Shown in pieces: positions 22,213 to 33,273 of a stretch of DNA of 64,000 nucleotides. Position 1 is the stretch's first letter. Every line of letters begins with the position of its first letter. The translations under genes and the position numbers were made by a program. Source of the stretch: Nitzschia sp. pyKryTriq1 (lineage: Eukaryota > Bacillariophyta > Bacillariophyceae > Bacillariales > Bacillariaceae); assembly GCA_956465555.1 (NCBI GenBank), contig OY101115.1, positions 1,178,001-1,242,000 on the forward strand, given 5' to 3'. The notes under the pieces were generated by a model. It did no database searches. It had not been told where the DNA came from and saw only the letters and a list, made by a program, of their open reading frames with translations.

Positions 22213-22528
22213 CGCTGTTACGTCGTGACACTTTCACGCAGGAGCTTCACACCGCAGAGAGACACACGACCCATAGTCCCAGTGTCATCAGAATCTTAAG
22301 GATTCGGTGGTTGAGGTGCTGTCAAGCTACTCTAGTACTGGTGGAGCGAGGTCGATCATCTCAGAGCAGATCCTATGAGACACAAGTCTTCGATCAATGC
22401 AACTTTGTGTAGATTTATTACCGAGATTACACCTGAATCTTGAACCTCCCCGAGCTGCTCAAAAGTCATGCTTAGCTGACAGCGACAAGCTCGCGGGACA
22501 CAAATCCAACCCCCAGCATAAGGTAATT
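22213..22528. other. Convergent 3' intergenic region
   Basis: About 315 bases between the stops of the 7TM gene and the next minus-strand gene. Only 3' untranslated sequence is expected and nothing else is seen. Confidence 0.55.
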
Positions 22529-24085
22529 CTAAAATTGGGCGTGCGCCACTTCACCGTCTTCCATAGAAGCCAAAGCCCGCAGGACATGGATCCTTGCAAA
22601 CTGCCGTCGAATCCATTCACTTCTTGTACCTGCCTGAGCATCACTCTCTCTGTCGTCTTCCTCTTCAGCATCTGAATCTATTTCTCGAAAGATAAATGCG
22701 TCGACATTTGCCCGCTGATATTGGTGTTCTTCTTCATCATCAGACCATTCCTCGTCGTCTTCGTCTTCGTCTTCTTCCTCCTCGAAATCTTCATCGTCGT
22801 CCTCATCGTCCTCACCATTACCATCCTCCATTTTAACATCTCCTTCAGCGTCAACACAACTGACTTTTTGATCTTCGTCACAGTCTTCCTCCTCCTCCTC
22901 GTCGTCGTCGTCTTGTATTGCGCAAACTCGAGCTGTTTTGCATCTTCGGGTGCGAGATGCCGGTGGCTTTTGGTCTTCGACGGCGATGCAGTCGGCAGCT
23001 AGAGCTAGTGCTTCCTCTCGTTTTGCTTCTTCCAAAGCTTTTTGTTCAGCTTCTGCCTTTTGTTTCTGTAGCTTTGCCTTTTCTTGTTTCCGTCGCTGCT
23101 TCATAGTATCCGAATCATCGTGGAACCAGTCCCAACGACACATGTTCAAAATGTAAAAGATGCATTCATCTGGAAGCCTGCTCCATGGGGATTCCCATCG
23201 TCTCTGGCAAAGAAAAAGTGCACGCGCTCCATCTTGGAAGTTTCCTCCAAATTTGGGTTGCACTTGAGGATTCCACAGCTTGTAGACGGTGCCGTAGTTG
23301 AGGCGGCCTACAAACTCGCGACGATCCCTCCAGGCGTTTCCCCAACCCCAGATAGGTTCCTGACCGAAGACATCATTTGAAACATGAGCACGCCCGGTCA
23401 TGATGGACAACTTGTCGTCTTCGTATCGCTTGGATGTAGCTCCGTAGTAAGAGTTATCGTAGACAATAGCCTCATCCCCCGGTAGAGTCGAATGAATGTA
23501 TATGACCCGCGTCTGTCCGGGGACCAAACGAATAGGAGCATCCAGTTCCAGCTCCTTGTAGTCATGACGAGACGCCGCGTGAGTCTTCTCGTAAAGCTTG
23601 GTCCAGTACTTCTTATCCAGACGGATTCGTTGCTGGGCCGGCTGCTGATCATCGTTTCCTAAAGGCTGATGCTCGTCTGGATTGCTGACCCAGACAGTCA
23701 AAGGACCGAGGCGGCCACGAACTGCTACGCTCTTGATCAGCAAATGGTCCAAAGGGAGAAGGTCCTTGCATTTAACCGGGAACATGATACCACTGCAGAG
23801 ATCAGAACCGATCGTGGGTGAGAGACAGAAAAATATTTACGACTACGGCAGAGAGTTCTTCGCCAGCGCCCACCACTTACCAAAACGTGTGATCTTCATT
23901 ATCTACAGTCAGAAGTCAAGATGGAGGAACACGTTAGCTCTTGGTGAGGTGCATCTAGAGGGGGTATAGTATAGTATGTTTGAGCAGACGAGCTTCGCCG
24001 CACCGCGGACCTTACCTTGCGTGTCGACCGAAATATTCTCGTGGACTTCGTAGGTTGCTTCTGTGGGACGATTGAAGGCCGCCAT
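22529..24085 (-). CDS. Diatom family protein with F-box/SOCS-like motif and acidic tail, three exons including a 22-nt microexon
   Basis: Exons 24085-24016, 23902-23881 (only 22 nt) and 23792-22529 join in frame to 451 residues; every border is GT-AG. The N-terminal half begins around DNEDHTFCGIMFPVKCKD and contains GRLGPLTVWVSN, VIYIHSTLPGDEAIVYDN and WRDRREFVGRLNYG, a beta-rich block I recall as a multi-copy family in diatoms. It is followed by RWESPWSRLPDECIFYILNMCRWDWF (two pieces: RWESPWSRLPDE and CIFYILNMCRWDWF), which has the LPxE...I.hhhW look of an F-box or SOCS-box. A Lys/Glu coiled-coil-like segment and a long Asp/Glu tail end the protein. A role as a ubiquitin-ligase adaptor is an inference from the box-like motif only. 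Confidence 0.72.
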
Positions 24086-25101
24086 GATCGGATCTACGTA
24101 CGGAAGAAGTAGACGGATACCAAGTGTTTTCTGGGAGTAGTGGCAATGGACCGATCAATGGAATGGGGGTGTATTGGGGTAATATCTGTTTCACTGTATG
24201 GTAATGAGATTCTGGAGACAGAGAGCAGGGTGCTGATGCTGCCTGCGGTCGATGTTCGGTGTTCTGTGGGTCCATTTTCTTCGGTGTACTGAGTGCTTTT
24301 GATGCGACGGATCGCGATGAAAAGGAAGGCGATGCAAAGATTTCCGTCAAAAAACTCGAATTTGCTGCTTGGGGGTCCATGATCACCGTAGACAGCGAAA
24401 TGATCATCGAAACTGACCCCTGAATTCTTTGCGTCAGCCTGCAACGTCATACCGTACCTATTGCGTGTACTGTACCGGTGCCGGTACGTAAACGCGATAA
24501 GATACGGCCGGCATCCGCCCGAACTTTCAACTTGTAGCATAGTCTAGTAGAGCTGAAGGCAGAACAACGCGAAACGAGCGTTGGAGACAAGGCTTCTCCT
24601 CTCTTGCTGTAGATAGTACATACAATACTTGTACTTGAACATGTAGCAAAGGAAAGCCAGCAAGACATGATGGCAAATCCACACTACAGTAGAGCCTTCA
24701 GTCAGGAGTCTTTACTGCAACTTGCTGTTTCTACAAGCTAGCTGTTAGAACTTTGGTGCTACGAGCTCTCGAAGAAGTATCACCTGCCGTCGTTGCTATT
24801 GAGCAGCAACGAAACGCCCCTCTCTCTAGAGAGGTATGCTCTGCACGAAGAACAAACACAGCAGCTTTATTGTGGGTAGGAAAGGTAATAGCTCTACTAT
24901 ATGCGTACAGCGCCCTGCAATGAACGAAATCCATGCGTTCAATCTGATTTCAAATTCTTTCTATGATAAGCGCTGGTGCTGGTATTATTATAAAATAAGT
25001 GCTGACAACACTGAAGCTCTTCTGCATCCTTCGTCCTCTATGATAAAATTTAGGACCACAAATCTGCTCCTTCTCGTTGGCGGGTTTGGCCTACAAATAA
25101 C
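24086..25101. other. Intergenic region upstream of the F-box-like gene and 3' of the myosin gene
   Basis: About 1 kb with no supportable gene. Contains GTAC-rich patches near 24470-24490 and CTAG-rich sequence near 24680-24760. The final ~100 bases are myosin 3' untranslated sequence. Open frames on the minus strand near 24094-24540 have no domain and no good start context. Confidence 0.55.
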
Positions 25102-28100
25102 TTAGACCGCATTCTTGACCCACAGCCCTTCCATCAGCATCCACTTGAAGTTTCCAGTGGGGGTCTGTTTGCCCCATTCATGTCGTGGAACTGGATTATG
25201 AAGGCCGGATCGAATCTGTGTGGCCCAGACTTCGACGAGCGAAGGCATTTCGCCATTGTACGAATTGTACGAGTTGCGCAATCGGATCAAATTGCTGAAT
25301 TGATGGTCGTCGCCAAAGTCTTGCTCTTTTGATTCCTTATATTCGTTTTCGTAACGAATCAGATCATGCATACTGTGACGGACAGCATTGCGAACATGGA
25401 CATAGGCGCGGCGGGCAAGGTACATCCTCATGACAGAATTGATCTTGCTAGCAGCAAGTCCTTGCACTTGGCTTCGAAGTCGTTCAAGGGCTTCGAAGGC
25501 CGAGTGACGAAGGAACACTTTTGTCTTTCCGACTTGGATTCCGGCCTTGGCCAGATCAGTATTCGATGCACCACTTGCTCCACCCGAGCGCATGGAGAAT
25601 CGTGGTTTTGTTGGGGCTGGGCTGGCCGGAGGACGAGAGTCGATGGCTTTCTTCTCCCAAGCGCTACCGCGATTGCCTTTTCCAGGCGTCGTCCTGGGAG
25701 GGAGGCCGGTAATGCTTGGGGCTCCCAAGGTAGCCGCCGATCCTGTTGAGCCTTTTACCCAAGCAGGTGGTGGAGTGCCCTGTTGGTAAGTGTGAGTTTT
25801 GGCTTGGACTGACGGGGCGGAGGGCAGGGGTTGTACATTGCTGCTTCCACTGTGCTCATTCTCGCTGTTGTCCTCTTTCGGCATGTCCGTTTTAATCTTT
25901 CGGAACAAGACCTTGATAAGCTCTCTGCAATTGGCTTTGGCATCCGAGGCCAGCAGTGTCACGCTTGAATTAGAACCGGAACTGAGTCTGAAATTGTTGT
26001 GGCCGCGGAAAGCCGCATTGCTCGCTGAGGCTTCCCATTGTGCTTGCTGATGAGTTGAAGTTTCAAGCTCTTTCTGCCCAAGACAACGATACCGACGAAG
26101 GAAGTCGGCATGGGGATAGTGATTTGAGAAACCGGCACGGGCAACACGAACAGCCTCGAGGATTCCTCCGCAGCTCAGCTGCTCGGCCACGGCAGCACGA
26201 TTAAATTGGTCAGGAACCAACTCATCGTTGGGCTTGAGACAGCGGATGTAATGGGGGGACATTTCGTCAATTTTCTCACGCAAATGCTTCAATTGCTTGC
26301 GGAACTGGCCTCCGACAGTGGTGCGTGCCAAGGCAGAATCTTGGCGGCGAAACAGTTTGTTGGGCGTGTCGCTCTTGGCCGACGAGCGTTCAATGCTGCT
26401 CATTTCGATGATATCAGCAAGCATCTGAATGAATGGGTTGTAGCTGTTTTGCAATAGCTCAGTGGCTTCCTTAGGCAGTTCATCGCGATTCTTCTCAAGG
26501 AAACCATCGGTACTGTATTCGACGGGACCTGCGTAGTGGTGGACAGCGAACTGGAGACGGGCAGTTTGTTTTCTGCTTGCACTGAAGCGTGACTGGTTCT
26601 TACATTTGTTGTACACATCCAATGCGAACGACTTGTCAGAAGTACCAGGAGCTCTGCACTGATCATCCAAAATTCCCAGGATTCCTGATCCACGCTTATC
26701 AATCAAGTCAATAACGTCTTGGTTTTCAGGAAATTCGACGAAACTCCAGTCGATGCCTTCGCGCTCGTACTCGGCTTGTTCGTTCTTTAGCACAAATGCG
26801 TTGAATTGCTGTTGAAGCGCCTCATTACAGTAGTTTATGCAAAGTTGCTCGAAGGAATTCTTTTGGAAAGATTCAAAGCCAAAGATATCAAGAACCCCAA
26901 TACTTGCGGCGGGTTGCATTGCGGGATCGTCGACATGCAGTTCATCCCCGTCCATTCTGTGTTCACTTTGGAAGGAGATAGAATCATTGATGCGGCTCAC
27001 CAGGTAATTGAAAAGGGCGCCATACGTTGCCTTCAACAAGGCTTCAAGGCCCTTGGTGGCTCCATCAACATTCAATGATCGTTGAACATGGGTGTCGCGC
27101 CCTGCCGTGATAGAAAAATGGCAAAGAGCCCTGTTAAGATCCTGTGCAGTGACTCCAAGTAGGTAACAGACAGGCTGCAAGTGGACATTGCACTCATCTA
27201 GCGCGCATTCAGTATCATCAAAGTCCTTGAACGTCAAGTTGGAAGCATGCAACAATGCGGCCGCAGCAGCAAAGATATCTCTCTGTTCCTCCTGGGGGAA
27301 TTGCATTGTGTTCATTGCCGCGTGAAGAGCACGAAATGTTTCCTTGTCCGTGACACCATCACGACGGTCATATGTTCCACTGGCTGTCATTTTAAAGTCA
27401 TCTGCCGTTGCGGTGGGTGCGATGAAGAAGTTTCGAAGTTCTTGGGCAGACATAGCACCAGAAAGCATCTCATAAAAGATGTGGTAGTTTCGTTCTCCCA
27501 AAGACTGTGTCACCAGGCGAACCTTCTCAAGAAGGTATGTATCGATTTGTGCTCCAACTAGACGTCCCATCCGGGTGAACTGGATCTCAATGAATTTCCC
27601 GAAACGACTCGAGTTGTCGTTTCGAACGGTTCGAGCATTTCCAAAACTCTCCAAGATGGGGTTGCTTTGCAACACTTGGGCCTCGATGGAGTTGGTAGCG
27701 CCTGCTCCGGTCAAGGAAGTAACAGTTGCCAGGCCCTTATCCAAGTCTTGGACTTCCTTCGGGGTATTCCAGGGCATGGCACTCGAATTCCGTTTCTCCT
27801 CTACCTTCTGATACGCGCGCTTTTCCTTCGGGACATTGCCAGCTCGCTGTGACAGAGCGGCAAGGTACTTCATCACAAATTTGGTAGTAACCGTTTTACC
27901 CGCACCAGATTCTCCACTGACAAGAATACTTTGATCACAGCCAACAGGGGCAGCATCACCAAGGGTTTCATCTAGACGTCGCATCATACTTCGGAAGGCA
28001 TCATCGGCGATGGCATATACATGTGGTGGGAGATCCTCTTTCTTCGCACTCGATTCGGCTTTCTCCCAGTATTTCTTCATTGTGCTCTCACCGTAAAGTC

Positions 28101-28704
28101 CTCGAATTGCCTGAAATGGATTCACAGCCAGGAGGACGGGACCAGTCGCCGTGTAGATATTATCATCATTGTATCGGGCTTCCAAACATTCGACCACCGC
28201 GGGTTCATGAAGATGAATAAGTGAAATGAGATCATGGGGGCACACAGGAGTACCTTCTTTTGACATTTCATAGCTATTTCCCATGACAACATCGCCGTCG
28301 CTCAAAGCTGCGGCAGGAAGCTGAACAGGACCATTGCTAGACTCCGGACCGTCTTCATCGAGACAGACGGTCACACTTCCTTGCGAAGACTCAGTCATGT
28401 AACCAGACTTCCAGCCCCACTCATGGGTTCGGTTAGCTTGTAAGCCGCCTGCTGAAAAGTTGCTCACCGATCCCACTTCACTATCAAGATCAAAGTCTCT
28501 AACGTGTGAAGAGAAAGAGGCGACTGATCCAGCAGTCGAAGTGACCGAGTTATGCCGGGAGAAACTCGAAAATGATGAGTTCAAATTCACAGATGGTTTC
28601 CTGGTCACCTTATCTTTAAACGAAAGTCGTGGGTTCCGGATGCTATCGATAGCGGATTGCTTTACCCAAACGCGAGTTCCACTTTCTGGCTGAGAAGACA
28701 ACAT
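25102..28704 (-). CDS. Unconventional myosin heavy chain with long insertions before the end of the motor
   Basis: Actin-based motor of 1200 residues in a single exon, starting at the ATG at 28704. A ~150-residue Ser-rich N-terminal extension with VWVKQ and VTVCLDEDG pieces (degenerate SH3-like) precedes the motor. Motor landmarks: P-loop GESGAGKT at 264-271, switch I NDNSSRFGKF at 362-371, switch II DIFGFE at 606-611, and MSPHYIRCLKPND near 815-827. Loop 1 is long (about 30 extra residues). Between FLRRYRCLG and IQVGKTKVFLR, in the converter, two insertions interrupt the fold, about 40 and 115 residues, the second Pro/Ser/Thr-rich. One IQ-like segment (SVMRMYLARRAYVHVRNAV) follows, then a short tail of ~80 residues ending in a Trp-rich piece (NFKWMLMEGLWVKNAV). 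No coiled coil is seen, so it is probably monomeric. The class cannot be fixed by eye. Confidence 0.92.
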   Translation of the reverse strand: MLSSQPESGTRVWVKQSAIDSIRNPRLSFKDKVTRKPSVNLNSSFSSFSRHNSVTSTAGSVASFSSHVRDFDLDSEVGSVSNFSAGGLQANRTHEWGWKSGYMTESSQGSVTVCLDEDGPESSNGPVQLPAAALSDGDVVMGNSYEMSKEGTPVCPHDLISLIHLHEPAVVECLEARYNDDNIYTATGPVLLAVNPFQAIRGLYGESTMKKYWEKAESSAKKEDLPPHVYAIADDAFRSMMRRLDETLGDAAPVGCDQSILVSGESGAGKTVTTKFVMKYLAALSQRAGNVPKEKRAYQKVEEKRNSSAMPWNTPKEVQDLDKGLATVTSLTGAGATNSIEAQVLQSNPILESFGNARTVRNDNSSRFGKFIEIQFTRMGRLVGAQIDTYLLEKVRLVTQSLGERNYHIFYEMLSGAMSAQELRNFFIAPTATADDFKMTASGTYDRRDGVTDKETFRALHAAMNTMQFPQEEQRDIFAAAAALLHASNLTFKDFDDTECALDECNVHLQPVCYLLGVTAQDLNRALCHFSITAGRDTHVQRSLNVDGATKGLEALLKATYGALFNYLVSRINDSISFQSEHRMDGDELHVDDPAMQPAASIGVLDIFGFESFQKNSFEQLCINYCNEALQQQFNAFVLKNEQAEYEREGIDWSFVEFPENQDVIDLIDKRGSGILGILDDQCRAPGTSDKSFALDVYNKCKNQSRFSASRKQTARLQFAVHHYAGPVEYSTDGFLEKNRDELPKEATELLQNSYNPFIQMLADIIEMSSIERSSAKSDTPNKLFRRQDSALARTTVGGQFRKQLKHLREKIDEMSPHYIRCLKPNDELVPDQFNRAAVAEQLSCGGILEAVRVARAGFSNHYPHADFLRRYRCLGQKELETSTHQQAQWEASASNAAFRGHNNFRLSSGSNSSVTLLASDAKANCRELIKVLFRKIKTDMPKEDNSENEHSGSSNVQPLPSAPSVQAKTHTYQQGTPPPAWVKGSTGSAATLGAPSITGLPPRTTPGKGNRGSAWEKKAIDSRPPASPAPTKPRFSMRSGGASGASNTDLAKAGIQVGKTKVFLRHSAFEALERLRSQVQGLAASKINSVMRMYLARRAYVHVRNAVRHSMHDLIRYENEYKESKEQDFGDDHQFSNLIRLRNSYNSYNGEMPSLVEVWATQIRSGLHNPVPRHEWGKQTPTGNFKWMLMEGLWVKNAV

Positions 28705-29632
28705 GGCGTGTGTTTTTCTTTTCTGTTGGATCAACAAAATATATGATGAAATGCCGCTATTTTCATGCACCAATTACGATTTGTACGCTATGGAGGAGTA
28801 GCTTATCTTGTTGCCTTTAGTGGAGTGTAGAGTGTCGAGTCGGAGGGGGCTCTTGCGGAGTCTATTGAATGGAATAAGAGGAAGATGGGAGGAGTGAGTC
28901 GCTTTCTTCTTTTCGTGGATCCTTCTATATGATTAGGCTATTATTGTTGGTGAACGTTGGTTTTTGGATACTCGCAACCCTATGAAAGAAAATGTGTCGT
29001 TGCTCGTTGCTACTCGCCAGTCGGCTCGGACGCCTCGGAATGTATATAAATATACATCAACGAATATCTATGTCGCCCATCGAACGTTTCCCCGCTTTTT
29101 CTTTCCCGCAAAAACCACGTCAAATCGCCAGTAGTGGAGTTTCGCGTGCTGGTAATGTAATATGTGTGTCGCAGTCACAACTAAATACTCCAATTGGGGC
29201 ATATATTCGAGTCTCCGATGTAGTCCTATGTCTCCTTATTCGAGCTGAGTAAAATTGTAACGCCCGCGCCTCCGCTATTTCATGTGTAAAGGCGATTGTT
29301 GGCGTGACAGGCGTGATAGGCAGTGTAAAACGGGGAAGCATTTTTTATTCCCCCTAATCTAAAAGTCCAGAAACTGATGACGGAAAGAACGCCTTGATTC
29401 ATTCGATTCTTTGATCAAGTCTGAGACAGAGCCGGCGAATTTGAGCTGAATTTGACATCGTCACGGTCCCGTCGAACTCTCGTCGAGAAACGCCGTTTGG
29501 ACGGTGCCAGTTCTTTCTGTTGGATGCATGGTGGTAACTTGTGTTGCATTTCGATCATACGAATTCATATTCTAATAGGCTACCGATAGCAACTTGCAAG
29601 GGATCACTTTATTAAAATTGAAGCAAGGAACC
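28705..29632. other. Divergent intergenic region, myosin and m-AAA protease genes
   Basis: Shared upstream region of ~930 bases. AT-rich words such as TGTATATAAATATACATC occur at 29040-29057 but are far from either start. No gene is seen. Confidence 0.55.
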
Positions 29633-32406
29633 ATGATAACTCGAGTGTCTCAGATGCCGGCGCTGCGGCGGCAACTCCTCACGCAACCCGATCGGCTCTC
29701 CAATAATAAGGCACTACTATTACGGAGCAGGTTTGGGCGGTATCACGATCGAAAATTCTTTTCCTCCTCTAAGCTAAACAACAAGCAAACGCCGCCGATG
29801 TTTGAGTCGATGAGTACTCGATTAGATCAGCTGATTCAGGATGCACAATGGCTCATACCGAGAAAAGGATCAGGTAATTCGATCGAAGATTTAAATAAAT
29901 TTCGTTTGTGCACACATGCTCAAGCTAACCGCCGCACACACTTGTCGAAATACCCAGGCTTTGATAATTTCTTCCCAAAGAATAAGAAAGAAGACAAGGA
30001 AGGCGACGGAGAGAAGTCAGAGAAGAATGGCAACAAGGAAGACGGCGACGACAAATCAAAGAAGTGGGCAGGTGGAGGCTTCGGGTCCTTTGGTTCCAAA
30101 GATAATAAGAACTACTCCAAGGGAGGAGCAGGCGGTGGTGGGGGAGGGAATGTGCCGCCTAACTTCACCAGCACCATGTTGACGGGAGCCGCCATGATAT
30201 TTTTGACCTATATGATGATGCGGTTTGACGACGACAGTAGCAGTGCTTCCGGAGACTTTTCCTCCAAGGAGATCACGTGGGGTGAATTCTGCAACCATTT
30301 GCTGGAGACGGGGCAGGTCGAAAAGATTGTTGTTACTAATAACCGAACTGTCGCGAAGGTTTTTCTTAAGAAGGGTGCTCCGGGTCTTCCGCAGCACCAG
30401 ACGCGACAATTTCGTTACACAGAGCGGCGTCAACAGGCGGTGGGTGACGAGTCGTCGGGGGATTTTGGAAACTCCACCAACATTGATGGCTTCGGCGACT
30501 CTTCTAGCGATAATTTTTCGGGTTCCCTTGCCAAGGGCACAAATCAACACCAAATCGTGTACCGCTTTGCCATTGGAAGCGTTGATGCCTTTGAAAAGAA
30601 GTTGGAAGAAGCCCAGCGCGCTGTGGGAATGGATCCATCCAAGGAAATTCCAGTACAATATACCGCAGAATCGACGATGGCTTCCGAAATCCTAGGTGTG
30701 GTCCCCTCGCTTTTATTGATGGGGGCTGTTTTCTACTTTACGAGATTTGCTGCTGGGTCCATGATGGGTGGTGGCAGTGGCGGAGGCCGAGGCGGTGGCA
30801 TGGGTGGAATCTTTCAAATCGGCAAGTCGACAGCAAAGAAAGTCGCCAAGGAAGACGTTAACGTCGACTTTTCCAGTGTGGCTGGATGCGACGAGGCAAA
30901 GAAGGAGATCATGGAATTTGTTGACTTTCTCAAGGAGCCGGACCGATTCACCAAGCTCGGAGCCAAGATTCCAAAGGGAGCGCTGCTGTGTGGTCCGCCG
31001 GGTACTGGAAAGACCTTGCTGGCCAAGGCTGTGGCTGGAGAAGCAGGAGTTCCATTCTTCTCTATTTCGGGTTCTGACTTTATCGGTAAGTAGTTCCACT
31101 ATTTTATCGAAAAGCCCAAGAAGAAGATACGCTAACCTTGAACATGTTTATCACAGAAATGTTTGTCGGTGTTGGACCATCGCGTGTTCGTGATCTGTTC
31201 AAAGAAGCTCGTGAATCGGCTCCATGCATCATCTTCATCGATGAAATTGATGCTGTGGGGCGTCAACGTGGTCGTGGCGGCATGGGGGGCAACGACGAAC
31301 GAGAGAATACGCTCAACCAGTTGCTTGTGGAAATGGACGGCTTTAACCCAACAACGGGAATCGTGGTGCTTGCTGGTACAAATCGCGTTGATATTTTGGA
31401 TCAAGCCTTGACACGACCTGGTCGCTTCGATCGTCAAATTACCGTCGACAGGCCTGATCTGAAGGGCCGAAAAGAAATTTTCAAGGTTCACCTGCAAGGA
31501 ATTACGCTGCACGACGATGTTGATGATGTTGCCAGCCGACTAGCGGGCCTCACGCCTGGCTTCGCGGGAGCCGACATTGCCAACATTTGTAATGAAGCTG
31601 CTATCGTTGCTGCTCGTCGAAACGGTGATTCTGTTGAAATGGATGACTTTGAGAAGGCTACCGATCGTATTATTGGTGGGCTGGAATCCAACAAGGTTAT
31701 GAGCAAGGAAGACCGTGAGATAGTGGCACATCACGAGGCAGGCCATGCAGTCGCTGGTTGGTTCTTGGAACATGCCGATCCACTCTTGAAGGTTACGATC
31801 ATTCCTCGTACAAGTGGGGCACTTGGTTTCGCACAGTATCTTCCAAAGGAAGTATACCTCCAAACCCAAGAACAAATTATGGACATTGTTTGCATGGCGT
31901 TAGCCGGACGAGCAGCAGAAGACATCTTCTTTGGCAGGGTCACCACCGGGGCTTCAGACGACTTGCGTCGAGTCACTGATCTGGTGTACAGCACCATTCA
32001 GGTATACGGAATGAACTCTCGACTGGGACAGCTCGCATTCCCGAAGGATCCAAATGCCATGTTTGACGAAAGACCGTACTCGGAGAAGACTGCCAAGGCG
32101 ATGGACGAAGAGGCCAAACAGATTGTAGATGAGGCGTACCAACGGACGCTTGCTCTCCTCAAGGAGCACAAGGAAGACGTTGAAAAAGTCGCTCAGATGC
32201 TCCTTGACAAGGAGACAATCACACACGATGATGTCTTTGAACTCATTGGACCACGACCATACGCCGGAAATCCACAGTACGATGAATTTGTGCGGCGCTT
32301 CAAGGAAGCTAAAGGCGAAACGTTAAAACCCGACAAAGACGAGGATTTGAAGCCAAACGATGCAAGCGAAGGATTGAGTCCCGGACTTGCGTTTCGTGGC
32401 TATTAG
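29633..32406 (+). CDS. Mitochondrial m-AAA protease (FtsH/AFG3L2 type)
   Basis: ATP-dependent membrane zinc protease that degrades and processes inner-membrane proteins. Exons 29633-31085 and 31157-32406 (71-nt intron) join within SGSDFI|EMFVGVG to give 900 residues. The ATG at 29633 begins an Arg-rich presequence ([16 protein letters not shown]), consistent with mitochondrial import. Order: Lys/Gly-rich linker, membrane helix 1 at about 178-198, an intermembrane-space FtsH extracellular domain with a Ser/Gly/Asp-rich insertion, helix 2 at about 353-372, Gly-rich linker, Walker A GPPGTGKT at 454-461, Walker B IIFIDEID at 509-516, second region of homology ([20 protein letters not shown]), and the zinc protease site HEAGH at 677-681. 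All catalytic residues are present. The intron-split peptide confirms the splice. A plastid FtsH is less likely because of the insertion pattern and presequence. Confidence 0.95.
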
Positions 32407-33273
32407 CTAATCGCTTTATTTGGGCGACTATAAGAATTGGCTAGTCGAGACTACATTCGATTTTTCGCCGTTGTTATTGGAGAGAAGGCATGGAGCTCCA
32501 TATTACATACTACCACCACAGGGACATTGTTCCATCCAGTCCTTGCAGTCCTCTCAGTCTGCAACTTGCAACTACGAGTACCTGCTTTCTACTTTGTAAT
32601 CACTCTAATACTACTCTACTACTAAACAGTCTACGAGTACCTACGCACCTTCTATCTAGAGTAGAGAGCTTGCTCTCTCTCTCTCTCTCTTTGAAAGACG
32701 CGATATACGCGTGTCTCTACTTGTACTCTAGCTCTCTACTACTAGAGTGAGTAGAGTGGTGAAAATAATGCTCTCCTCTCTCCCTCTACTCACTCTCTAC
32801 GAGTAGTAGAGGGTACCAGTACAGTAGAGCTATCACTACGTGTGCGAAGGGTAGTCTACTCTCTCTCTCTAATTTAGAGTATAGAGGTACCGGTAGCAGA
32901 AGAGATTCACGTGAGATTCAACAGATCTTCTGAGTATAAAAAGGCCGTGGCGTTTGTGTAGATTGGACAAAAAGGTACTGTAAGTTTTTGCGTACGTTCT
33001 TCTCACTGCGTGTGCTTATGACGCACGCACACATCATCCCTTGCTTGGGGTGCTGTACCGGTACCGGTATGGTACAGTACAACTGTACGGTAGGTGGATG
33101 GATCTTGCGATTGTGTCGTTCATGTTTCCGTGTGTTTCCGCCCGCATCCATCCACCAACAATCCTTTTCTAACCTTTCTCGTGTCCTCATTATCGAGAAC
33201 CTCTACGAACACAAACAGTGTTCCATCAAAAAGAAAGTACAAAAGGTTACGCTCGCTTTACGATTGTGATAAT
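32407..33273. other. Intergenic region and leader upstream of the GAPDH gene
   Basis: Contains (CT)n at 32673-32690, dense CTCTAC/GTAGAG sequence, and TACCGGTA at 32888 and twice overlapping at 33056 and 33062. The TATA-like box of the GAPDH gene is listed separately. An in-frame extension of the GAPDH frame back to 33094 is judged untranslated leader. Confidence 0.6.
32935..32944 (+). promoter_or_regulatory. Probable TATA box of the GAPDH gene
   Basis: TATAAAAAGG is the clearest TATA-type element I noticed in the window. It lies 330 bases before the GAPDH ATG, which would imply a leader of about 300 bases, possibly with an intron. TATA boxes are not universal in diatom promoters, so this is a suggestion from sequence only. 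Confidence 0.4.

Noticed and set aside
24094-24540. 148-codon minus-strand frame
   Set aside because: It lies upstream of the F-box-like gene, with no domain and no supporting start context; probably leader or intergenic DNA.
33094-33273. N-terminal extension of GAPDH
   Set aside because: The extension ([14 protein letters not shown]...) is unlike any targeting peptide and the normal GAPDH start lies at 33274, so it is taken as leader.
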